Counted from the stretch's first letter, positions 17,282 through 27,207 are shown. The stretch is 64,000 nucleotides of DNA from Bizionia argentinensis JUB59 (GCF_000224335.1 NZ_AFXZ01000009.1:1-64000); one strand, 5' to 3'. The notes: generated by a model from the sequence alone, not told the origin. Translations and numbers: made by a program.

Positions 17282-18292
17282 ATGAATGCTCTCTTTCTTA
17301 TTGCTGAAATAGCCCAAGCCCATGGCGGATGTTTGCAAAAGGCTCATGATTATATTGATGCTGTTGCTACAACTGGCGTGGATGCCATTAAATTTCAAAC
17401 CCATATTGCCGATGCGGAAAGCAGTATTCATGAGCCTTTTAGAGTCAAGTTTTCCGATGCCTATGCTACGCGCTTTGACTATTGGAGAGCCATGGAGTTC
17501 ACGCTTGACGAATGGAAAGCCCTAAAACAGCACTGTGAAGCCGTAGGTTTGGAGTTTATGAGTTCACCTTTTAGCAACGCGGCTGTGGACTTATTAGAAA
17601 TCGTAGGTGTTAATCGCTATAAAGTTGGTTCAGGTGAAGTGTCTAATTTTTTATTGTTGGAACGGATTTCCCAAACTAAAAAACCGGTTATTTTATCGTC
17701 AGGTATGAGTTCCTATGATGAACTAGATGCTGCCGTATCTTTTTTAAAGAAAAGAAACGTAGACTATAGTATCATGCAGTGTACCACAGCCTATCCAACA
17801 AATGCCGAACAATTAGGCTTGAATGTGATTCAGGAACTAAAGGATCGCTATCAGGTGCTAGTAGGTTTTTCGGACCATTCAGCCCTGATAAGTACAGGTG
17901 TTGCTGCCGTTTCACTAGGTGCAGAACTTTTAGAATTTCACGTAATCTTAGATTCTAACGAGTCTGGACCAGATGCCCTTGCCTCACTTACCATAGAGCA
18001 AGCAACACAACTTAATCAAGATGTTCGTTATATTTATAAGGCTTTACAACATCCAATAAATAAAATCGATTCGAATCAGTTTTCGGATCTCAAACAAATA
18101 TTTGAAAAATCTTTAGCGGTTAATAAAACATTACCGAAAGGGCATGTATTAACATTTGCCGATTTAGAAGCCAAAAAACCAAAGGGTTATGGGATTCATG
18201 CTTTTGAGTTTGAAAATGTTATAGGTAAGCAACTAAATACCCCACTTAAAAAATGGGATTTTTTGAATCATAAAGATATTGATAATGAATAG
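17282..18292 (+). CDS. neuB: N-acetylneuraminate synthase family protein (NeuB)
   Basis: NeuB-family enzymes condense phosphoenolpyruvate with an N-acetyl-hexosamine to give a nine-carbon nonulosonic acid. LIAEIAQAHGGCLQKAHDYI is at residues 6-25, DAIKFQTH at 34-41, YKVGSGEV at about 118-125, QCTTAYPT at about 160-167 and VGFSDHS at about 194-200. These form the TIM barrel with its PEP and metal ligands. A C-terminal SAF (antifreeze-like) domain occupies about 280-335. The length of 336 residues is normal. It overlaps neuC by 8 bases. Whether the product is Neu5Ac or a legionaminic-type acid is open. Confidence 0.9.
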   Translation: MNALFLIAEIAQAHGGCLQKAHDYIDAVATTGVDAIKFQTHIADAESSIHEPFRVKFSDAYATRFDYWRAMEFTLDEWKALKQHCEAVGLEFMSSPFSNAAVDLLEIVGVNRYKVGSGEVSNFLLLERISQTKKPVILSSGMSSYDELDAAVSFLKKRNVDYSIMQCTTAYPTNAEQLGLNVIQELKDRYQVLVGFSDHSALISTGVAAVSLGAELLEFHVILDSNESGPDALASLTIEQATQLNQDVRYIYKALQHPINKIDSNQFSDLKQIFEKSLAVNKTLPKGHVLTFADLEAKKPKGYGIHAFEFENVIGKQLNTPLKKWDFLNHKDIDNE

Positions 18293-19442
18293 CAAACGAA
18301 AAATAGCCGTTGTGGTCACCGCCAGACCTTCCTACAGTAGAGTGAAAACTTTGTTACAGGCTATCCAGAAACATCCGGCATTAGAACTGCAACTTATTGT
18401 AGCTGCTTCTGCCTTGCTGGATCGGTATGGTTCGGCTGTTAATTATATTGAAAATGATGGTTTTCATATCAGCGCTAAAGTTTTCAATGTATTAGAAGGC
18501 GAAAATTTAACAGCAGCAGCAAAAACCACAGGAATTGGCATATTAGAACTTTCCACAGTTTTTGATAATTTAAAACCAGACATTGTGGTTACGGTGGCAG
18601 ACCGCTTTGAAACCATGGCAACCGCCATTGCGGCTTCTTATATGAATATCCCCTTGGCGCACTTACAAGGCGGAGAAGTTACCGGGAATATAGACGAAAA
18701 AGTGCGTCATGCCATAACCAAACTTGCGGATTATCACTTTGTAGCTTCGGAAAGTGCGAAAACCCGTGTTATAAAATTAGGGGAAAATCCAGAATTGGTT
18801 TTCAATACAGGCTGTCCATCTATAGATTTGGCTTTGTTAGTAAAAGATACAAAACTAGATTTTGATCCCTATCAGAAATATGGCGGTGTTGGCGCACAAC
18901 CCGATTTATCTCAAGGCTATTTAGTTGTTATGCAACATCCGGTTACAACCGAATATCAGGACTCCCGAAGACACATTGAACAAACACTAAAAGCCATAGC
19001 CGAATTAGATGTGCCCACACTGTGGTTTTGGCCTAATGTTGATGCTGGCGCGGACGGCACCTCCACGGGAATTAGAGCCTTTAGGGAACACCATAAAATA
19101 GAGCAGATCCATTTTTTTAAAAATATGGAAGGAATAGATTTTCTTACCCTTCTTAATAACGCCAAAGTCCTGATTGGAAACTCGAGCGTAGGCATTCGAG
19201 AATGTGCTTATCTAGGTGTTCCTGTGGTGAATATTGGTAGCAGACAAAACAAAAGAGATCGTGGTCATAATGTGGTGGATGTAGATTATAATCAAGATGC
19301 CATTAAACAAGCTGTAAGTTCACAAGTGAATGAAGGAAAGTTCCCTATTTCAAATGTGTATGGCGGCGGAAATGCGGGAGAACAAATTGCTGATTTATTG
19401 CAAAAAGTACCTTTGCAATTTCATAAAACCATTACCTATTAA
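18285..19442 (+). CDS. neuC: UDP-N-acetylglucosamine 2-epimerase, hydrolysing (NeuC)
   Basis: NeuC releases ManNAc (or a related sugar) from UDP-HexNAc for NeuB. The protein has 385 residues from ATG at 18285; a TTG two codons earlier is also in frame. Motifs include VVVTARPSYSRVKTL near 8-22, VTVADRFETMATAIAAS at about 103-119, HLQGGEVTGNIDEKVRHA at about 127-144, MQHPVTTEYQ near 217-226, and GNSSVGIRECAYLGVPVVNIG near 300-320. These are characteristic of hydrolysing epimerases. It is tightly coupled to neuB and neuA. Confidence 0.9.
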   Translation: MNSKRKIAVVVTARPSYSRVKTLLQAIQKHPALELQLIVAASALLDRYGSAVNYIENDGFHISAKVFNVLEGENLTAAAKTTGIGILELSTVFDNLKPDIVVTVADRFETMATAIAASYMNIPLAHLQGGEVTGNIDEKVRHAITKLADYHFVASESAKTRVIKLGENPELVFNTGCPSIDLALLVKDTKLDFDPYQKYGGVGAQPDLSQGYLVVMQHPVTTEYQDSRRHIEQTLKAIAELDVPTLWFWPNVDAGADGTSTGIRAFREHHKIEQIHFFKNMEGIDFLTLLNNAKVLIGNSSVGIRECAYLGVPVVNIGSRQNKRDRGHNVVDVDYNQDAIKQAVSSQVNEGKFPISNVYGGGNAGEQIADLLQKVPLQFHKTITY

Positions 19443-20143
19443 TGAAAATACTCGGCATCATTCCCGCAAGAGGCGGATCTAAGGGCATTCCAAAGAAAAA
19501 CATTAAATTATTAAATGGTAAGCCCTTACTGGCATATACCTCTGAAATTGCTTTAAAGTCCACCTTACTTTCAGACGTTATAGTAAGTTCAGACGATGAC
19601 GAAATTATCAAAGTTGCAGAAACGTTAGGTGTTACCGTTCCTTTTAAACGTCCTTCAGCTTTGGCGCAAGATGATACACCAACCATAGACGTTATTTTAC
19701 ATGCTTTAGACTGGTATGCAAATCAAGAAATCTATTTTGATGCCGTTTGCTTACTGCAAGTAACATATCCTTTTAGAACACTTTCTTTTTTAAATGAAGC
19801 CATTTCAAAATTTAAAGATAGTAAGTGTGACACCCTAATATCCGTTCAAAAAGTACCACAAGAATTTAATCCACATTGGACTTTTGAGAAAAATAGCGAC
19901 GGGTATTTAAAAATAGCCACCGGCGAAGCAAAAATTATTAGTAGAAGACAGGAGTTGCCAGATGCCTATCATAGAGATGGTTCTATATATTTAACCACAA
20001 CTAAAACGCTGTTAGAGCAAAATTCTATTTATGGAAAACGCTTGAGTTTTTTAGAGTCTGCTTCTGAAACCTATGTAAATATTGATACTTTTCAGGATTG
20101 GGAAAGAGCTGAATTTTTGATAAAATCAAATGTCATAGAATAA
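19442..20143 (+). CDS. neuA: CMP-N-acetylneuraminate cytidylyltransferase (NeuA)
   Basis: NeuA activates the nonulosonic acid with CTP to the CMP-sugar used by transferases. IIPARGGSKGIPKKNIKLL at residues 5-23 is the CTP-binding signature, VSSDDDEI at about 48-55 holds metal ligands, LLQVTYPFR near 101-109 contacts the base and sugar, and YHRDGSIY is near 178-185. The 233 residues are the usual size of the single-domain form. The stop of neuC and the start of neuA share a base (TAATG). No NeuD acetyltransferase gene follows. Confidence 0.9.
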   Translation: MKILGIIPARGGSKGIPKKNIKLLNGKPLLAYTSEIALKSTLLSDVIVSSDDDEIIKVAETLGVTVPFKRPSALAQDDTPTIDVILHALDWYANQEIYFDAVCLLQVTYPFRTLSFLNEAISKFKDSKCDTLISVQKVPQEFNPHWTFEKNSDGYLKIATGEAKIISRRQELPDAYHRDGSIYLTTTKTLLEQNSIYGKRLSFLESASETYVNIDTFQDWERAEFLIKSNVIE

Positions 20144-20161
20144 TAATTTAATAAATCAGCA

Positions 20162-21574
20162 TTGTTGAAGGATAAGAGAAAGGTTTTTGTTTTAGTGCCA
20201 GATGGCGTGAGTTTAAAGAACTTTGCTTATACACGTTTTTATACGGAAGCCAAGGAAAGAGATTTTGAGCTAGTATTTTGGCATCATACCCCGTTTGATT
20301 TTGATTCTTTTGGCTACAAGCACTTAATTTTAGAGGAACCGAAACTACATTGGTTTACAACTGTTTTAAAAAATGTGAGAAAACGTGTGGAAATTTCTTG
20401 CTTCACAAAACGTGAAAACGATCCTATTTATCACCGGTATCTGTTCCCTTTATCTTATAAAAACTTTAAAAACACAATAAGAAGTATACTGACTCAATTT
20501 CTTGCAGTGTGTTTCAATTCTGAAAAGGATTTACGGTTTTTAAGGAAAGCCATAAACCTATTGGAAGCACGCACCAGTTATTATGAACATTGTATAAATG
20601 CACTAGAAAAACATCAGCCTGATCTTATTTATTGTACCAGTCAACGCAATGTGTTAGCGATAGCCCCATTACTTGCTGGCGCTAAACTAGAAATACCAAG
20701 CGTATGCTTTATATTTTCATGGGACAACTTACCAAAAGCGACCTTGGATGTCCCTGCAGATTATTATCATGTATGGAGCAACCATATGAAGAAAGAACTA
20801 TTGCATTATTATCCTTTTGTAAAAAAACATCAAATTACTGTTACGGGAACTCCACAATTCGAACCCCATTACGATACTGAAAAACTAAAAACTAGAGCAG
20901 AATTTTTTAGTGAACATAACTTGGATATCAATAAGCGTTACATTTGTTATAGTGGTGATGACGTAACCACCTCTCCCAAAGATCCATTATATCTAAAAGA
21001 TGTAGCACAAGCGATAAGAAATTTAAATAGCAAAGGTCATAATTTAGGATTGATTTTTAGACGATGCCCTGTTGACTTTTCTTCGCGTTATGATACCGTA
21101 ATAGCTAATTATAAAGATGTTATTGTTCCAATAGAACCTATCTGGAATAAAGTAGGAGGTGCTTGGGATACTATTTTACCCATGCCAGAGGATTTGAGTT
21201 TATTAAGCAATTTAGCTTTTTATACAGAAGCGGTAATTAATTTGGGGTCTTCTATGGTTTTTGATTATGCTATACATAATAAACCTTGTTTATATATGAA
21301 TTACAATTATTTCAATTCAGACAATATTCCTAAAGAAGGCGTTTATGTTTATAATTATGTTCATTTTAGGTCTATGCCCAATAGTGATGCTGTGGTGTGG
21401 CTGAATCATCCAAATACCATTGCTAAATCTATTGAAATGGTTTTAGAAAGCCCAAATGTTACAGTTTGTGCCGCTAGGGCTTGGTATGAAAAAATAAATA
21501 AGCATCCCGCGGATTCAGCCTCTATGCGTATTTGGGATAGCATCGAAACCATTATTAAAAACAACCAAGCATAA
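20162..21574 (+). CDS. Putative GT-B glycosyltransferase, candidate nonulosonate transferase
   Basis: This is a 470-residue protein (469 if the second of two adjacent TTG codons is used) with a GT-B-like character. An N-terminal Rossmann strand KVFVLVPDGVSLKNFAY is followed by PSVCFIFSWDNLPKAT near 180-195, VTGTPQFEPHY near 223-233 and GSSMVFDYAIHNKPCLYMNY near 360-380. The GSSMVFDYAI...KP pattern resembles CDP-glycerol or capsule-type transferases that bind nucleotide phosphates. I do not recognise a precise family. Its place directly after neuA makes it a candidate for adding the CMP-activated sugar. That is inference from position only. Confidence 0.6.
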   Translation: MLKDKRKVFVLVPDGVSLKNFAYTRFYTEAKERDFELVFWHHTPFDFDSFGYKHLILEEPKLHWFTTVLKNVRKRVEISCFTKRENDPIYHRYLFPLSYKNFKNTIRSILTQFLAVCFNSEKDLRFLRKAINLLEARTSYYEHCINALEKHQPDLIYCTSQRNVLAIAPLLAGAKLEIPSVCFIFSWDNLPKATLDVPADYYHVWSNHMKKELLHYYPFVKKHQITVTGTPQFEPHYDTEKLKTRAEFFSEHNLDINKRYICYSGDDVTTSPKDPLYLKDVAQAIRNLNSKGHNLGLIFRRCPVDFSSRYDTVIANYKDVIVPIEPIWNKVGGAWDTILPMPEDLSLLSNLAFYTEAVINLGSSMVFDYAIHNKPCLYMNYNYFNSDNIPKEGVYVYNYVHFRSMPNSDAVVWLNHPNTIAKSIEMVLESPNVTVCAARAWYEKINKHPADSASMRIWDSIETIIKNNQA

Positions 21575-21582
21575 GCCAAACC

Positions 21583-22719
21583 ATGCATATAGCTTTTCTT
21601 ACACCCGAATATCCACACCCTACCTTCAGTAAGTCAGGAGGCTTGGGCACGAGTATTAAAAACTTGGCCAAAGGGCTGGTGGATCAAGATATTCAAGTAA
21701 CGGTTTTTATTATAGGGCAACAGCACGATGCTGATATTAAAGAGGAAGGCATTCAATTAATAGCTATAGCCAAGCAAAAACATTGGGCTTTAAATTGGTA
21801 TTTGGAGCGGAAGCGTTACCAAAAAATAATTCAACAACGAATAAAAAAAGAGGGGATAGAACTTATTGAAGCACCAGATTGGACGGGTATTTCTGCTTTT
21901 ATGAACTTTAGTATTCCGTTAATTATAAGGCTTAATGGGAGCGATGGGTATTTTTGTTATTTAGATGGTAGAAAACAAAAATGGAAACATCGTTTTTTAG
22001 AGCGGAATGCACTTAAAAATGCGGATGCTATTGTTTCCGTAAGTACGTTTACAGCAAATCTCACAACATCTATATTTGGATTAAAGACGGCCATACCTAC
22101 TATTCCAAATGGTATTAATACGGACGATTTTAAGCCGCTGCATTTAGAGATTCATAATAGCCAATTATTATATTTTGGAACGGTGATTAGAAAAAAAGGC
22201 ATTCTAGAATTGGCGCTCATTTTTAATAAAGTTGTTGCGAAAGTTCCAGAATGTACACTCTTACTTATTGGAAAAGATGCTATTGATGTATTTGAAAAAA
22301 GATCAACGCTAGAGCTATTTTATCAACTATTAACGGACCAAGCTAAACAGCAAGTAATATATAAAAGTGAAGTCCCTTACGAAGCGATCAAAACCTATAT
22401 TGCCAAAGCGCAAATAGTAGTCTTGCCAAGTTTTGCAGAGGCATTCCCCATGACGTGGTTAGAGACCTTGTCTATGGAAAAAGCGTTAGTAAGCTCCAAT
22501 ATTGGTTGGGCCAAAGAGTTGATGGTGGATGGTGTTACGGGTTATACCGTGAATCCTAAAGATCACGATTTATATGCGGAAAAAATTATTGAATTACTGC
22601 GGGATGAAGACCTATGTGCGCAATTTGGCAAGGAAGGACGTCAACATGTTATTGAACATTTTTCAGCTGAAGTTATTACAAAACGTAATATCGCTTTTTA
22701 TAAAAAATATATTGGGTAA
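21583..22719 (+). CDS. GT4-family glycosyltransferase
   Basis: This is a 378-residue GT-B retaining enzyme. HIAFLTPEYPHP opens the protein. GGLGTSIKNLAKGL at about 20-33 is the glycine-rich acceptor loop, VSVSTFTANL near 150-160 and PNGINTDDFKPL near 171-182 are standard GT4 marks, and LPSFAEAFPMTWLETLSMEK at about 278-297 carries the donor-binding glutamates. It starts 9 bases after the preceding stop and overlaps the next gene by one base (TAATG). Confidence 0.9.
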   Translation: MHIAFLTPEYPHPTFSKSGGLGTSIKNLAKGLVDQDIQVTVFIIGQQHDADIKEEGIQLIAIAKQKHWALNWYLERKRYQKIIQQRIKKEGIELIEAPDWTGISAFMNFSIPLIIRLNGSDGYFCYLDGRKQKWKHRFLERNALKNADAIVSVSTFTANLTTSIFGLKTAIPTIPNGINTDDFKPLHLEIHNSQLLYFGTVIRKKGILELALIFNKVVAKVPECTLLLIGKDAIDVFEKRSTLELFYQLLTDQAKQQVIYKSEVPYEAIKTYIAKAQIVVLPSFAEAFPMTWLETLSMEKALVSSNIGWAKELMVDGVTGYTVNPKDHDLYAEKIIELLRDEDLCAQFGKEGRQHVIEHFSAEVITKRNIAFYKKYIG

Positions 22720-23534
22720 TGGACTTTAAAAAATCAATCAAAAAAAATATTAGCAGTTTATTACCAAAAGGCATTTATAAAGAAAAGCTTAAAGTGTTTT
22801 GGTATAATGTTTTAGCGAGTAAGAAAGTGAAATATAAAATTGTAAGCAAAGAGGGCGCAAACTTTATGTATGAAACTAAATATGAAGATCTCACTTTTTT
22901 TACAAACGAGCCCCTGTATGCAATTACACCAGACTTCGATAACTATCAACATTTTTACAAAGTAAAGGAAGGTGATGTGGTTATTGATGGAGGTGCTAAT
23001 GTTGGTGTTTTATCACTCCTTTTTTCGAAACAAGTAGGACAAACAGGACATGTTTATTGTTTTGAACCTGACAAATACAATATTGGCAAATTAAACTCCA
23101 ATTTTTCACTTAATAATCATGCTAGAAATTACAGTATTCATGGAGAATTGATGTGGAGTTGTGAGAACATAATTGATTTTCAAGAGTCTGGTACTGTGGC
23201 GTCGTCTGCGATTTGGTTTTCTGACGAACATGCAGTTGTGAAAAAGAGAACTATTACATTAGATAGCTGGTGTGTAAAAAATAATATTAAACATATAGAT
23301 TTGATAAAAATGGATATTGAAGGCGCCGAATTAGAAGCTGTTGAAGGGTGTCGGGACATTATCAAACAATTTAAACCTAATTTTGCCATTGCATCTTACC
23401 ATATGGTTGATGGTGAGCCTACTTATATAAAATTGGAAGCATTTTTTAAATCGATAGGATATCCTGTGAAAACAAAAAAATTTAGTGGCTACGAGGTTAT
23501 AACATTTGCTGGTCCTTGTGTTAAAGACGAATAA
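22719..23534 (+). CDS. FkbM-family methyltransferase
   Basis: This is the second FkbM protein of the locus, 271 residues. Motif I VVIDGGANVGVLSLLF is at residues 87-102, YCFEPDKYNIGKL near 110-122 holds the SAM-ribose ligand, and DLIKMDIEGAELEAVEG at about 192-208 is the family hallmark. It differs clearly from the FkbM gene at 14462 and is not a recent duplicate. It is coupled to the GT4 gene before it. It likely O-methylates a sugar of the repeat unit; the position is unknown. Confidence 0.88.
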   Translation: MDFKKSIKKNISSLLPKGIYKEKLKVFWYNVLASKKVKYKIVSKEGANFMYETKYEDLTFFTNEPLYAITPDFDNYQHFYKVKEGDVVIDGGANVGVLSLLFSKQVGQTGHVYCFEPDKYNIGKLNSNFSLNNHARNYSIHGELMWSCENIIDFQESGTVASSAIWFSDEHAVVKKRTITLDSWCVKNNIKHIDLIKMDIEGAELEAVEGCRDIIKQFKPNFAIASYHMVDGEPTYIKLEAFFKSIGYPVKTKKFSGYEVITFAGPCVKDE

Positions 23535-23551
23535 AAGAAGAAAAATATAAT

Positions 23552-25096
23552 ATGATTGTTCTAATACATAAACATAATAATGTAGTACGCGTATTTGATT
23601 ATCACACTAATGATAGTATTTCAATATCTGTGAATAAGCCAGCTAAAGCATTATTTGAATTGGCAACAGCGTATCCAAATAGGTTTATTGTTTGGTGTGA
23701 TGAGGCCTTACAAGATTATATCAATTTTGAAGGGTTTAAACAAGTGTTTCATCATAAGCGTATTATGGCTTCTTTTGAAATACGTAACACGCATTATATT
23801 TCAGATCGAATAGGTTATGTAGAATCGTCTCCATTCGTTAACATAAAGAAAAACGTAACATATCCGACTTGGTTGATGAGTACTTGTGTTGGTGCTATTC
23901 ATGCCCAAGTGTTATTAAAGTTCAATCCTAAAACTTATAAAGGGAGTCATTTTGCTTATATGTTAAACTCTATTGCAAAAAAAGGAATGAAATTTGGTTT
24001 ATTTTGTTATTCCTCACCAGAATTGTTAAAGCCAAATAATATCATATTAGCACCTTATAAATCAGCAAACAAAATACTATATCAATTTATTAAACAACAT
24101 TATAAAACGCGTTGGATTTTTATAACGTTTTTTAATAGTTTTATTTATGAAAGGAAGCTGCAAGTTGGAGCGTTAATCGCATCTTGGTTTGTTAGAAAGA
24201 AAATAATTACCCTTTGTTTTGGAGATATTCAAGTCAATTCGACTCAAATTGATGACTCTAATAATAGCATTACTGTTGTAATCCCAACAATGGGTAGAAG
24301 AAACTATTTATGCAATGTCTTATTAGATTTATCCAAACAAACGCTTTTACCAAAGCAAGTCATTATTATAGAGCAAAATTCCGATGTTTCTAGTGTTACG
24401 GATTTAGATTATTTAAGCACACAATCATGGCCTTTTGTTATTGAACATGTATTTATTCATCAAACAGGTGCATGTAATGCACGCAACATGGCTTTAAAAA
24501 AGGTGACTTCTGATTACGTTTTTATGGCTGATGATGATGTCAGGTTTAAAACTGATTTACTTGATAGCTCTTTAAAAGAGATGAATACTTATGGACTTCG
24601 TGTGGCAACCTTTAGTTGTTTGCAAAAAAGCGAAGAAGATTCTATTAATAAAATCATGCAATGGCATACATTTGGGTCTGGTTGTAGTATGGCTTATTCC
24701 AATGTATTACATAATGTTGCTTTTGATATGGCCTTTGAAAACGGTTTTGGAGAAGATGGCGATTTTGGCATGCAAATACGTAATTTGGGAGTAGATATTG
24801 GTTACTTACCAAACTGTAGATTACTTCATTTAAAAGCTCCTGTCGGTGGTTTTAGAGCCAAATTTGAACATCCTTGGCTAAAAGAAATGATACAGCCCAA
24901 ACCTTCACCAACCGTTATGTTATATAATTTGAAACATCAATCTATACAACAGATAAATGGTTATAAAACACTTCTATTTCTTAAGTTTTATAAAAAACAA
25001 GCTATAAAAAATCCTTTGGTTTATTTTAGAGCTATGAATAAACGTTGGGAACGCAGTGTCGTTTGGGCGGAATACTTAATACAGAAAACGAATTAA
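23552..25096 (+). CDS. Large family 2 glycosyltransferase with N-terminal extension
   Basis: This is a 514-residue protein. The GT-A domain starts only at about residue 245 with TVVIPTMGRRNYLCNVL. IIIEQNSD is near 270-277, TGACNARNMAL near 306-316, and the metal-binding ADDDVRF near 328-334. ENGFGEDGDFGMQI near 395-408 is the acceptor-side motif. The first 240 residues resemble no domain I can name. They could be an acceptor- or partner-binding module, since a fused second catalytic domain is not evident. The stop is immediately followed by the next start codon. Confidence 0.82.
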   Translation: MIVLIHKHNNVVRVFDYHTNDSISISVNKPAKALFELATAYPNRFIVWCDEALQDYINFEGFKQVFHHKRIMASFEIRNTHYISDRIGYVESSPFVNIKKNVTYPTWLMSTCVGAIHAQVLLKFNPKTYKGSHFAYMLNSIAKKGMKFGLFCYSSPELLKPNNIILAPYKSANKILYQFIKQHYKTRWIFITFFNSFIYERKLQVGALIASWFVRKKIITLCFGDIQVNSTQIDDSNNSITVVIPTMGRRNYLCNVLLDLSKQTLLPKQVIIIEQNSDVSSVTDLDYLSTQSWPFVIEHVFIHQTGACNARNMALKKVTSDYVFMADDDVRFKTDLLDSSLKEMNTYGLRVATFSCLQKSEEDSINKIMQWHTFGSGCSMAYSNVLHNVAFDMAFENGFGEDGDFGMQIRNLGVDIGYLPNCRLLHLKAPVGGFRAKFEHPWLKEMIQPKPSPTVMLYNLKHQSIQQINGYKTLLFLKFYKKQAIKNPLVYFRAMNKRWERSVVWAEYLIQKTN

Positions 25097-26092
25097 ATGA
25101 AATTCTCCCTCATAATCTGTACCTATATGCGGCCACAAGCCTTACTGAATTTATTAAATTCAGTCAAGAGCCAAACCCTGTACCCAGATGAAATTCTGAT
25201 TATTGATGGCTCTTTAGATGATAAGACGAAACAGGCTTTAGAAAAACAGCAATTCCATAATTTAAAATATTTTAAAGTCGATGCACAAAACAGAGGTTTA
25301 ACTAAACAACGGAATTTTGGTATTTCAAAGTTTGATCAAACATCTGATGTGGTTTGTTTTTTAGATGATGATACTATTTTAGATGCGACGTACTTTCAAT
25401 ATTTATTAGATACCTACACGCAATATCCGAATGCTTTAGGTGTAGGCGGCTATATTGCAAATGAAGTAAAATGGCAAGAAACGGATGGGTCTAAAAATTC
25501 CAAACGTTTTTATTTTGATGGTTGGATGCGGAATGAACCATTGCGATTTCGGGTGAGACGCTGGTTTGGATTGGCGCCAGATACACCACCTTGTTATTTG
25601 CCCAGCTTTTCACATGGACGGTCTGTGAGTTTTTTACCACCATCGGACAAAATTTACCCCGTTGAACAATTTATGGGAGGTGTATCTTCTTACAGAAGGT
25701 CTGTTTTTGAAGATATGCATTTTTCAACCTACTTTGAAGGCTATGGCTTATATGAAGATGCCGATTTTTGTTTACGATTGGCTAAAAAAGGTAGCTTATA
25801 TGTTAATACATCTGCCCAATTGGAACACCATCATGATCCAGAAGGGCGACCTAATACTTTTAAATATGGAAAAATGGTTATTAGAAATGGCTGGTATATC
25901 TGGCGGGTAAAATATCCCAATCCCAGCTTTAAAGCTCGGATTAAATGGAACTTAACGGCTGCTTTATTGATGACGCTTACTTTTTTTGGTATATTAAGGA
26001 ATAATAAAAAACGAGCGGTTTTTTCGGAAGTTATGGGACGTTTCGTGGGATTGATAAGTTTAGTTTTTAATAAACCAAAACTACTTTTATGA
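25097..26092 (+). CDS. Family 2 glycosyltransferase, membrane-associated
   Basis: This is a 331-residue GT-A enzyme. FSLIICTYMRPQALLNLLNS opens the protein. IIDGSLDD is at 35-42, GLTKQRNFGI at about 70-79, the metal-binding FLDDDT at 90-95 and GYGLYEDADFCLRL near 214-227. The C-terminal 45 residues contain a hydrophobic segment (LTAALLMTLTFFGIL), probably a membrane anchor. It starts directly at the preceding stop and overlaps the next gene by 4 bases (ATGA). Confidence 0.9.
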   Translation: MKFSLIICTYMRPQALLNLLNSVKSQTLYPDEILIIDGSLDDKTKQALEKQQFHNLKYFKVDAQNRGLTKQRNFGISKFDQTSDVVCFLDDDTILDATYFQYLLDTYTQYPNALGVGGYIANEVKWQETDGSKNSKRFYFDGWMRNEPLRFRVRRWFGLAPDTPPCYLPSFSHGRSVSFLPPSDKIYPVEQFMGGVSSYRRSVFEDMHFSTYFEGYGLYEDADFCLRLAKKGSLYVNTSAQLEHHHDPEGRPNTFKYGKMVIRNGWYIWRVKYPNPSFKARIKWNLTAALLMTLTFFGILRNNKKRAVFSEVMGRFVGLISLVFNKPKLLL

Positions 26093-27207
26093 AACTCGCT
26101 ATTTTCACTTTAGTCCAACATAGTTTTAAGGATAGCCAGTATTATGCTTATGCGCCGTATGTCAACGAAATGACTCTTTGGGGAAACTATGCTGATGAAT
26201 TGATAATTATTGGTGTTAAAAAAGTCACCAATGAAGTTGATGAAATTGATAGTGCTTATAAGCATTCGCATTTAGAATTTATTCCAGTACCTAATTTTAA
26301 TGTTTTAGGCATTATAGATGTTTTTAAAACGCTGTTTAAAACCCCTTATATTTTTTTTAAATGCATTCAGGTTATGCGACAAGCAGATCATATTCATTTA
26401 AGGTGTCCTGCCAACGTTAGTTTGGTAGCTTGTTTTGCACAAATACTTTTCCCAAACAAAAAAAAGTCGGCTAAATACGCTGGCAACTGGGATCCTAACA
26501 GTCAGCAGCCTTGGAGTTACCGTTTGCAAAAAGCCATTTTGCGTAATACCTTTTTAACACGAAATATGCAGGTACTCGTATATGGCGAATGGCCCAACCA
26601 AACCAAAAATATTAAACCTTTTATAACGGCTACTTATTATGACAGCGAGAAAATAACTTATCATGTTAAAGATTATTCAAAAAAATTAAACTTTGTATTT
26701 GCGGGAATGTTGGTGGAAGGCAAACGTCCTATGTTGGCCGTTCAAATTATTGAGGCCTTGCATGAAAATGGTATCCCTGTAGTGCTAGATATCTTTGGAG
26801 ATGGTCCTTTAATGCTCGAATTACAAGACTATGTGAAGTCAAATCATTTAGAATCCATCGTTTTTTTACATGGTAATCAGGATAAACCGATGATTAAAGC
26901 CGCTTTAATAGCTGCTCATTTTTGTATTTTGCCTTCCAAGAGTGAAGGTTGGCCAAAGGCTGTGGCTGAAGGTATGTTTTTTGGTTGTATTCCAATTAGC
27001 ACCAATGTATCTTGCGTTAAATGGATGCTTGGTAATGGCGCCCGAGGTATCCTAATTGAACCCGAATTAGATGCAGCAGTTGCAAAAATTATTTCGACTT
27101 TAAACAAGGCCGATTTAGATACTATGGCGAAGGCCGCTTTAGAATGGTCGCAGAATTATACGCTTGATCGGTTCGAGGAAGCTATTATGGATGTGATGGA
27201 GAGGTGA
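26089..27207 (+). CDS. GT4-family glycosyltransferase
   Basis: This is a 372-residue GT-B enzyme. VFAGMLVEGKRPMLAVQII near 204-222 begins the C-terminal Rossmann domain, and LPSKSEGWPKAVAEGMFFGC at about 281-300 is the donor site with its conserved glutamates. ADHIHLRCPANVSLVACFAQ near 98-117 is acceptor-side. It is coupled to the previous gene by an ATGA overlap. After it the operon is broken by a 146-base heptamer-rich gap, which may reduce coupling to the next gene. Confidence 0.9.
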   Translation: MKLAIFTLVQHSFKDSQYYAYAPYVNEMTLWGNYADELIIIGVKKVTNEVDEIDSAYKHSHLEFIPVPNFNVLGIIDVFKTLFKTPYIFFKCIQVMRQADHIHLRCPANVSLVACFAQILFPNKKKSAKYAGNWDPNSQQPWSYRLQKAILRNTFLTRNMQVLVYGEWPNQTKNIKPFITATYYDSEKITYHVKDYSKKLNFVFAGMLVEGKRPMLAVQIIEALHENGIPVVLDIFGDGPLMLELQDYVKSNHLESIVFLHGNQDKPMIKAALIAAHFCILPSKSEGWPKAVAEGMFFGCIPISTNVSCVKWMLGNGARGILIEPELDAAVAKIISTLNKADLDTMAKAALEWSQNYTLDRFEEAIMDVMER

